DNA of 64,000 nucleotides from the NCBI GenBank assembly GCA_961205875.1, contig OY540819.1, forward strand, positions 9,736,501 to 9,800,500. The letters run 5' to 3'. This stretch comes from Sialis fuliginosa (Eukaryota; Arthropoda; Insecta; Megaloptera; Sialidae). Positions 23,961 to 34,200 of this stretch are shown piece by piece (position 1 is the stretch's first letter; each line of letters starts with the position of its first letter). The notes under the pieces are model-generated. The model was not told the origin of the DNA. It made no database searches and worked only from the letters and a program-made list of their open reading frames with translations. Position numbers and translations under genes: made by a program.

Positions 23961-25338
23961 ATGAATAAATCGCAGAAATTAAGGTAATTTAACAAATTAA
24001 GTTGTTTGAAATCGTTGAAAAAATCCAATATATTGAATGACTAGTTTGTTTACTAAATTAAAATATATTAATTTATAGTAAACACAAAAATCAATCATCC
24101 CATGTATCTAAATCAACTGATGTCAATGATAAAAACAATGACTATTGTGTAACAATTTCTGATGAAGAGCTAGATCATTTAGATAAAGATGAAGAGACGG
24201 CAGTAGCTGATTTTAAAACTTTACTTAAGTTTCCTATATCTCAGGATGAAGGTTTTAAATTTAAGCATGAAAAAAGTTGGGATAATGTGGTTTCGTCAAA
24301 ATATAGTCATCATTTTACTTTAAATTTACAATCACTTGAAAAAGGATTAAGTTGCATACCTTTTTATTTGAGACATAATATTGACCCGGAATTCTTTAAT
24401 GTAAGTATAGTTTGAAAAAAAAGAAATACATAATGTTTCTTAAAACATTTATTATTTTAAAAATTTATAATTTTTTAATTATTGAAGGTAAACGAATTAA
24501 ATGTAATGAATAAAGAATCTGACGAAAATAAAAATACTTACTTAAATTCACTGTCCAAAAAACAAACATTTTCTAAAAGAGATGATGTTACAAATACTAT
24601 TATAAATATTTTAAAATCAGATAATAGTAATGAAAATAATTCAAAAGATTCATCAGCAAATCAAGGTATGTATTAATCGGATTAGTTTCTCAACCTTTTT
24701 AGTCACGGACCACTTTTATAGAATTTCTTTAATTTGGCAATCTCTATATTATATGGATATATGTATTTTCAAATTATTAAAGCGAACTAAAGTGATTTTA
24801 ATATACAGTGCCTTCCAAAAGTTCCGGGCTACATAAATAACTTTTGAATGGTTTGAAATATAGGATTGAAATTTATAGGGATACAATGGGATCACAAAAT
24901 ATTTTTTACAATAAAACAATTTTATGATTTTAAATACAATAGCGTTGTTCAAATGTGTATAATGATACATTGTCATATGACCGGCCAGTGTATAAGAATC
25001 CAATATTAATTTTTATTATTTAAAAATGGGTTAGGAAAATTTTGAAAAAAATTTCACTGAATATCATAAGAATTGTGAATAATCCTGTATAAATTTGAGA
25101 TCAATTTAACTACTTTGGTTTTGGTGTCCTCTTTTAAATCTTTTTGAAATTACTCACCCACCACTTAAACTCTGCCAATTTATATCATTAGTATATTTTT
25201 ATTGCATATTATAATTATAATTTTTTAAATTTAGATGTCATAAGAACTTCCGAGTCCAGATTGACAAATATTAATTATATCCCAGTTTCAACAAATGAAG
25301 ACTTAGAACAGTGGCTTGATGATATATTGAATGACTAG
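23961..25338 (+). CDS. Aven-like cell-death and checkpoint regulator
   Basis: Four exons, 23961-23983, 24079-24400, 24488-24665 and 25235-25338, join in frame to about 208 aa. Aven proteins restrain Apaf-1/caspase activation and promote ATM signalling. Family-like features: a short basic start, an acidic region (DEELDHLDKDEE), a core with GFKFKHEKSWDN followed by a hydrophobic SLEKGLSCIPFYLRHNI block, a Ser/Asn-rich low-complexity linker, and the C-terminal EDLEQWLDDIL that closes Aven proteins. It is much shorter than human Aven because the long Arg/Gly-rich N-terminus is absent. The assignment rests on the F.FK.EK.WD motif and the C-terminal motif, so it is good but not certain. AATAAA is at 25371. 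Confidence 0.72.
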
Positions 25339-25710
25339 TTTGTTCTTTTTTATTGAACTGTACATAATTAAATAAAAATAATTTTAATATAATATATTAC
25401 ATTTTATAGATACTAGACACTAATTTATATATTCATTTCGTAATTATATTTTTCGATTTTGCTTGAAATGCTTGAAATATGTTAAAATTTTGAATAGGAT
25501 ATTTAAAGTAGCTTTTAACTTTATATCAAAAAGGTGCAATGTCATTCATTGGCTACATTTGTCAGTGGTTGTCATTTATATTTAATACCTAGCAAATAAC
25601 GTTGCTGAGAGATAATTTGCATTTGCACCCAAGCAAATTCTTTATAACACCGCATCTTGTTTTTATTCCATTTTCAGCAATTTCTATATGTATTATTTAT
25701 ATATATATTA

Positions 25711-28607
25711 GGTAAGTAGTACCTACTACTATTTAAACTATACCCAACAGGTAGGTAACATAAAATTAATTAAGAGGATCTATGTAGATAAATAGATATC
25801 AATTCAGTGAGTTCGCAAATATGCCTGTAATTCCTGTGTAGATAAACAGGTAGGTATGTTATAAAATTAAATCATATATTAACTATGCATAAGGGTGTAA
25901 CATTTTTTGTATTGAAAATATATATATACATTTTTGTATATGAAAAATATTGTGAAATTTGAAAAGTACATGTGGCGCCATCTATCGGGAAAAGCTTGAA
26001 CTGCCAAAAACTTAATTGGAATGGCTTGTGAATAAATAATTGAAATTTAAAAATTGTGTACATTTTTATATATGGATTAAATTTTTTGACGAGTTAGGCA
26101 TGCTATCGTATGTATAACATAATGGTGATTCCAAAAATGTTTATAAAAGTTGCGCTCGGACCGCTATTACAGTTTTTTATCAATTTTTTATCGTAAAATA
26201 GATGTTGTTACATGTACTTTCAAAATTTCAAAAAAAAATTCAGAAGCCATTCCGACTAAGTCATTTTTTAACGAATTAAAGACGCTATCGTATGTGTTAG
26301 GGTATCCTGAGTCCAAAAATGCACATAAAAATTATCGCTCGGATCGATAAAACTGTTTATTATCAACATTTGTCTAAACAATTTGCTTGAAATTTTTAAC
26401 CAGTGAAGGAATTTTAATCTGGTGTAATATATGATTTCAGCTTGTCCTTTTACATACGATGGCGTTTCAAATACTTTCAAATTCGAAATGGGTGTATCAA
26501 TTACCGTATTGAAAAACTCATCCATATTGAATTTGAAAATAATTGGCACACCATCGTATGTAATATGACGCGCTGATATCAGAAATGATAATAGATTTTA
26601 AATCAATTCACTGGTTCAAAATATGATGAAATTTTTTAAGACAAAAGTTGATAAAAAACCGTGTTATCGATCCGAGCGCAACTTTTGTTGGGCATATTTG
26701 GAATCAGGGTGCTCTAATACATACGATAGCGTCTCTAACTCGACAAAAAATTTTGGACACCAAAAAAAACAGAGGTAATAGCATTGGTTAAAAAACAGTC
26801 GAATAATACTTTTTTCGATTTTCAAATAATTAGATACGTTATCGTATGTAAAAGGATACGCTGATTCGACTTTTCCTATCGATTCCGATATTCGTCGAAA
26901 GGTTCAAAAGTTACAGCCATTTTACGACGAAAAATTGATAAAAAACTGTAATAGCGGCCCGAGCGCAACTTTTTATCAACATTTTTGGAATCACCATGCT
27001 ATTATACATACGATAGTATCCCTAACTCGACAAAAAAAAAAATTATCTGATGACGTAACACGACGTCACCTCCACCATAAATAAAAATGTACGAAAATAA
27101 CATATATATGGTATTTTTGAATAAGGACTACAAAAATATCAAAAAATATTTTATTCTGTATATATGGTAGAGGTGCCGTCATGTTACGTCATCAGATTAA
27201 AAAACTTTTTGTCGAGTTAGGCACGCTATCGTATGTATAACAGCATGGTGATTCCAAAAATGTTGATAAAAAGTTGCGCTCGGGCCGCTATTACAGTTTT
27301 TTATCAATTTTTCGTCGTAAAATGGCTGTAACTTTTGAACCTTTCGACGAATATCGGAATCGATAGGAAAAGTCGAATCAGCGTATCCTTTTACATACGA
27401 TAACGTATCTAATTATTTGAAAATCGAAAAAAGTATTATTCGACTGTTTTTTAACCAATGCTATTACCTCTGTTTTTTTTGGTGTCCAAAATTTTTTGTC
27501 GAGTTAGAGACGCTATCGTATGTATTAGAGCACCCTGATTCCAAATATGCCCAACAAAAGTTGCGCTCGGATCGATAACACGGTTTTTTATCAACTTTTG
27601 TCTTAAAAAATTTCATCATATTTTGAACCAGTGAATTGATTTAAAATCTATTATCATTTCTGATATCAGCGCGTCATATTACATACGATGGTGTGCCAAT
27701 TATTTTCAAATTCAATATGGATGAGTTTTTCAATACGGTAATTGATACACCCATTTCGAATTTGAAAGTATTTGAAACGCCATCGTATGTAAAAGGACAA
27801 GCTGAAATCATATATTACACCAGATTAAAATTCCTTCATTGGTTAAAAATTTCAAGCAAATTGTTTAGACAAATGTTGATAATAAACAGTTTTATCGATC
27901 CGAGCGATAATTTTTATGTGCATTTTTGGACTCAGGATACCCTAACACATACGATAGCGTCTTTAATTCGTTAAAAAATGACTTAGTCGGAATGGCTTCT
28001 GAATTTTTTTTTGAAATTTTGAAAGTACATGTAACAACATCTATTTTACGATAAAAAATTGATAAAAAACTGTAATAGCGGTCCGAGCGCAACTTTTATA
28101 AACATTTTTGGAATCACCATTATGTTATACATACGATAGCATGCCTAACTCGTCAAAAAATTTAATCCATATATAAAAATGTACACAATTTTTAAATTTC
28201 AATTATTTATTCACAAGCCATTCCAATTAAGTTTTTGGCAGTTCAAGCTTTTCCCGATAGATGGCGCCACATGTACTTTTCAAATTTCACAATATTTTTC
28301 AGAAGCCATTCCGACTAAATCCAATTTTTTTTAAATCGCATCGCATGTATTCTTAAAGTATAAAGATATATCTTTATACTCTAAGCATGTATTAATCAAT
28401 TAATGAATGAATTTATATGTCCTCTTACATACGATGGCATGATTTAATTTTATAATATACCTGTTTATCTACACAGGTATAACATACATGTTTGTTAACT
28501 GAGTGGATTTATAACATCTACATAGATGCTTTTAATTAGTTCTTTGTTACCTGTTTATCTACACAGGTATAAAGTATTGTAGGTACGATTGAAAATTACT
28601 TACCTTT
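25711..28607. mobile_element. 2.9-kb palindromic foldback element
   Basis: The left end AGGTAAGTA..GTACCTAC is mirrored at the right end (GTAGGTAC..TACTTACCT). Inside, CCTGTGTAGATAAACAGG (25833) is mirrored at about 28462 and 28551, and from about 25935 to 27075 every segment I compared is found as near-perfect reverse complement from about 27165 to 28305. Identical 93-aa and 66-aa frames are therefore present once per arm, and they match no family I know. The spacer is about 90-110 bp around 27120. The right arm has an extra 100-odd bp (28306-28435) holding a perfect 24-bp palindrome at 28357-28380. The motif CTATCGTATGTA or its complement recurs about every 100-270 bp. No transposase gene is present. 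No clear target-site duplication was found. Confidence 0.9.
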
Positions 28608-30536
28608 TATTTTAAAATATTATTGTATAGTGTATGTACATGGTGTACATTTTTGTACTTAAGTACTTTTTTAAGTATTTACAGGTCTGGTTATCGTGAT
28701 TATAGAGATATAACATCATTGGAGTGATAACTACAATGAGAGAACGTGGACTAGTATAAATAGAAAACAACGTACTGCACTACCGCTTCTACTATTCAAT
28801 AAAAAATGTTTAAATTTGTTCAATGGTTACTATCATCATATTGTGCGAATCCAATGCCAAGCTTGCTGTCTGGTCCAGTGATATTATATCTCTATGAATG
28901 ATTCTAGCATACTAGGGAAGATTCATTTTGTTATTTTATAGTACTTACCTTAAAAAAGGGTGTTTGGGTAAAGTTTTTGAAAAAAATAAATACAACAAGT
29001 ATATATTAAAAGAGACAATATATTCACAATTATTTTATATACATATATAAAATTAATTTTATTTTGAAAGCAGGCCGTTTGGACGTTTGCTCTTTTTGAC
29101 CTGCACGATAATTGTTACAATTGCACACGATTGGTTATGATTAATACGTACATAAGATAAAAGTATTGCTCTTTTTGTTTAGTCACATTTTGAAAAAATA
29201 TCACTCATCATACAGCAAGTTTACACTTACTGCTTCCTTCTTCTTAAAATCAGATTGTGATGTATTCACATTTACAACTGCAGTCATTCTTATCGTAACA
29301 ATAATATTAATTGGATTAGTTAATTTCATTTGATTATTATTATACTTGTGCTGCATATTATTAATATTTACAATAACAGTAATTGATCTTTAGATCATGT
29401 TAAACATGAAAATAACCAATTAATTAATATTAGCATTACAATGTATTCTTTTTATAGATCTTTAATAATTATAGTATCACTAATAAAAAAATTGTAAATG
29501 GCTTAAATATAAGATATACATATGTCGACTTTGTCCATACATCATTACAACAGCTGTACCTATGGCTTCTCTAGGCATGGCTATGGAGTTATGGGCAACA
29601 ACAGTACACGATAGTTTAACAGGTAACTTGCAATAAACTTTGATATTTAGCGAGTAATATTTAGTAAATATAGTATATTATTATGTTCAGTACTTGCTAT
29701 TCTAATGATTAATGAACTTGCATAGAATACAATATTAACATAAGGAAATTAGTGATGTATTTGATAAGCACCAAAGATAAAAAACTATAAAATAATAAAA
29801 AATATATATACAATAAGTTTACAAATTCTACCTTCAATAATACACATGACTAATATTGATATAATAATGAGTATTACGCGATTTATTAACCTACCAGTCA
29901 GTTCAAACTACTCAATACAAGATTAACAATAATGTGTGACCATTAAAAACAAAATACATTAAATATCGTAAGATATATGTAACTATCTCACATGTTTAAT
30001 GATAAAATTTAATATCTTATAAAGATTTTGAGTTATAAAAGCTTTCCAATATATTTTATTTACAGTCATTTATTAAAATATCTATATGCAAACTATACTG
30101 CGTCAGCTTATTTATATCATGCAATTTGAAAAACAGTTCTAACAGAATCATATTCAATTATAAGGTTTTATTTTTCTCACCATGATGTAGATAATTTCTT
30201 ATGTTTACCCTGCAGTGATACTACATTGTCCAACATAATAAATTAAATGTTTGCACAGGGTAACCGATAATTAATAACATTACAAGATTTATTTTAATTT
30301 TTGAAATAAAAGTCTGATTGTTTTCACACCAATATTACTTGTAAAACCCCCAATAATGTTTTTAAACCAAGCAGTCTAATTTTCACTTTATTAAAACATA
30401 TACACACATCGTTTCAAATCCATTATATTAAAATAGTTTCTTTCCTTGACTAGGTCTTTAATGTTTGATGCAATATGGCACAAATAAAAGTCAGTCACTA
30501 ATTAAATACGTTTCTAAGTTCAACTTAAAGTAAAAA
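28608..30536. other. Region downstream of Ten-m, probably 3' UTR plus intergenic
   Basis: Mostly AT-rich. On the minus strand the Ten-m 3' untranslated region must begin at 30536; the first clear AATAAA (TTTATT on the plus strand) is at 30288. A GC-richer island at 29524-29631 is open on both strands and looks codon-like (see findings). 28680-28900 holds two imperfect 'tta tagagatataa'-type inverted pieces. No gene can be supported. Confidence 0.5.
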
Positions 30537-31274
30537 TCACGAATGTCTATGTAACCTAGAACGACGTCCACCACTCTTTCTGCGTTTCCTTTTGGTATCT
30601 CTCTGAAACGCTACGTTGCCAGGATCGTCTGCCAATTGTGGGTAACGATGTATGCTATGAATATCTACACCTTCGTAACCGTCTACATCGCCGTGAGATA
30701 CCAGCTCTTCTTTCTCTTCTTCAGTCCAGTCTCCACGCCCTTGTAAACCAGCTGCAACTAATTGTTTCTCTAATTCCCAAGCTCGTTCAACAGCACGTTT
30801 ATGAGCATGTTTCAGTATCCTGTGTCGTTCCTGTTCCGGATCTGCGCCATACTTTATTATCACAGCTGCGTCAGGATTGTGCAATCTTAATTCTTTACCG
30901 GTGCCGGATCCATGCTCTGAAGTTTCATGTGTCGATACATTGAACATGCCACCTAAACGCCGTAACTCTTCTGTATCATCCCTGATTTTCAATGCATTAT
31001 CTTTGACAAAATAAAACACATCTTGATCGTGGATAGTGAAATGCAGTTCCAAAAAGAATGAGTTATTAAACACGGACGTCACAACATCTTGAACTACACT
31101 GTTTACTCCCTCCACAACACTGACTAATGCTCTGCCATCAACACGAGAAATTAAAACACCCTCACCAAACACTGACCTTCGGTATGCGACACGTGGTAAT
31201 AGGTTTCTAGTTTTCGGCTCCATTTTTAAGATCGGTTTAGGTATAAAACCAACATCAGAGAACTTTTCATTGAC
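30537..31274 (-). CDS. Ten-m: Ten-m last exon: toxin-like and TCAP-like C-terminus
   Basis: Encodes 245 residues after the YD barrel: PKPILKMEPKTRNLLPRVAY, GEGVLISRVDGRALVSVVEG, then IHDQDVFYFVKDNALKIRDD and a charged helical tail (RHRILKHAHKRAVERAWELE). It ends with the basic cluster TKRKRRKSGGRRSR before the stop. In the family this is the Tox-GHH/TCAP segment carried outside the barrel. The tail contains a multibasic site that proprotein convertases could cut, as proposed for TCAP release; that is inference here. Confidence 0.93.
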   Translation of the reverse strand, partial: VNEKFSDVGFIPKPILKMEPKTRNLLPRVAYRRSVFGEGVLISRVDGRALVSVVEGVNSVVQDVVTSVFNNSFFLELHFTIHDQDVFYFVKDNALKIRDDTEELRRLGGMFNVSTHETSEHGSGTGKELRLHNPDAAVIIKYGADPEQERHRILKHAHKRAVERAWELEKQLVAAGLQGRGDWTEEEKEELVSHGDVDGYEGVDIHSIHRYPQLADDPGNVAFQRDTKRKRRKSGGRRSRLHRHS

Positions 31275-34200
31275 CTGAAATAAAATATTACAAAATATTG
31301 TTAGAACATGAAGAAAAAATTAAATAAATTGTACGTACCTTATCAACAATACATTGCAGTCCAGACATCACACCAAATTCAGGAGTCAATTGTGGACTTG
31401 TAACTGTTGCTTTAGGTTGATAAACCATATTGCTTGTATACTGAGATCCAATCATACTTTTCAAATCATATCCATACAATTCTAACCAACTATTTAAATC
31501 AGTCATATACGTAATATTCTGTTTACGATTGATAGGATCATTATTTTGGAATCTGTATATAAACACATCTGTCGGTGTAGTTAACTTAGTGGCAAGTTGT
31601 TCCCAAGCCGGAGTCATCCATTGCCCCACAGCTGGATCATATAAACGTTTATTGAGATATATTAATCGTGTATTTGGATCGTACAAACCACCATGGAAAT
31701 CAATCGGAAGATAGAAATCAGGATTTGAATCTTTAACGATTTTTCCAAACGGTGTTCTTTTGATTTCTTTAATAATGTTTCCATTTGTATCGAACAAAGC
31801 TAACGGAGAACCGTTTTGATCTGTCGCTACATAAAACCGTTGTTCTGATGTCTCTACTGTAATCAATATATTGCGTTGATCATATAGGAATCTGAAAGTT
31901 CTTCCTGCTTTTGGAAAATGCACATGTGTTATTAAATCTGGATTGCTTGGGTTGGAATAAAAGTATTGAGTGACGTTGCCTTTATCATCATTCCAAGATA
32001 TCAGACGACCTCTATCATCATAATGGTACCATGTTTGGAATTTATCATACTCAATTGCATGTACTAACTGTCCGTGAGAATTGTAACGATATTTATGTTC
32101 ACCACGTCGTACCACAAATCCACGATTATCATAGTTATTAAACTCTATGTCTGCAATTTGAACAACGCGATCTCCACTATCATAACCAAGTGTAGTTTTC
32201 TCACCTTGATCTATTATTCCAATTATATTACCATTTTCATCATACACATACTTCCAGTTGTTTGTACCCAAAACTTCTAACACGTGACCATCAGCATTGT
32301 AAGTAACTCTGTCCATTGAAGACACTCTTCCGATTAATAATTTTTGTGTTTTGATGCGATTTCTCAAATCATACTCGAGTTCTAAACGGAACACATCAAA
32401 GGATTTGATGTTTATCATGACAGTTTTGATTCGTCCGTGGTCATCATAGTCTGTTATTGTGAAGAACTGTTTGCTTGTATCTTGCATGACAGAACGGTTA
32501 AATGAATTACGGTAAATTCTCAAGTCACTTATACCTTCTAGCATGCCTAAATTCTGATTATATTTCAATCTTATTTGAGGTAATTCTTTTCCATTAATAT
32601 CAACATCGATACCAGAAAGTCGAGCATTTCCATCATATTGATAATGATAATGGGCATTGTCTAAACCATATTTAGTACTGAATTTCAGTTTTTCATCTTT
32701 TAAAATACCAGAATGATATTTGAATTCTTGTTTAAGTTCAAAGTTTGGTTCAATTATGTCAATAGTTTTGACAAGATTAGTTATTTCGTGGTAAACATAA
32801 TGGATAGATGACAAGCCTGCGATTATAGTTTCCAATTTTCCAGTTTGATCATAAACATATGCTACTTTTCCAGATTGATGTGGATATATTTTAGCTAATA
32901 TCTGACCATTATCGTTGTAAAGAATTTCATATGGATGTCGGTTCATCGGTGAGAAATATTGATATTTGAAGAAACCAAGAGACGTCTGTAATGAAAATGC
33001 ATGGATGTGCCCTCGTGGTGTTGTTAATGATTGTAAAGCACCGGCATCATCATATTGCAGTAAATAATCACTACCTCTGGGTGTTGTTACTTTGAGAGGC
33101 TAAAAGAATAAAATTTATTAGTATTTATAAAAATAAATAGAAAAATATGGTCAAAACGTAACAGCAGATGTTGACACTTACCAGACTACTGAACATATCT
33201 TTGAAAGTATATATCATAGAAGATCCATCAGCATATTTGATTTCAAAGAGTCTTCCTGCTCTGTCAAAGTTATATGTTTCGCTCAACTCGCCCCACTTCC
33301 AACTAGTCAATCGACTAAATCTATCATATTCTAAATCAACGCCTGAGAATATTCCATTACGAGGTCCCCATTTGATTGGTCTTGCTGTTCGGTCATATGT
33401 GACATTTAACAATTCAACACGATCATCCATGAAAACAGCAACGGTTGCGGTTTCACGATCATATTCAAAAGTGAGTAAGTTTTCTCCATTGACTCGAAGT
33501 TTCCTTCCTACTTGAGCTACCGCTTTGTTTGTAGGAGTTTTGTTCTTTCCACTACCTCCTTGAACTCTGCGTAAGAAGTAACGCCATTCAAATCTGTTTG
33601 CCAAATCTCCACCGACTTCAGTGCGTTGTTTTGCAGGTACAGGGTAGCTTTCTCCGAGAAGTGGATCGATTTCTGTCAAAACAGTGTATGGTATAGTGTC
33701 AGTTGTTACACTGTGACCCCAAGGTGCAATATTAGCCACACTTCCATCAGCTAAGACAATCGTATGCCTTTGTGTTTCCCCTACTTTTGTAATTACTGAT
33801 GGACCTTTGATTAACATAGATACAGGGTTCTTATGATTCTGACGAACCATTACGGTTGCACCTTTTACACTCAAATCAAAAGATAAACTGATTACTTTTC
33901 CGGTCGGAGTTACTGCAGAAGTCAATCTACCAAACTCATCATAATTGTAAACGTAACTACGGCCGCTGCTGTCTAATTTTGTCTTGAGTAATCCTGTTGC
34001 TCCGTGATAGTCAAATGTTACATTATAATTATCGGGTGTACTTAGTTCATGTAGCATTCTCATCCGAGACATTCTCAATCTGCATTTTTGTCCTTTTGTG
34101 TTTTCAATTGAATTTACAGAACTTGAATAATCTCTCAATAAGAATACTTTATTGCCACCAGCATCTGTTACAGTGCTAAGTTTACCATTGCTTGTATTCA

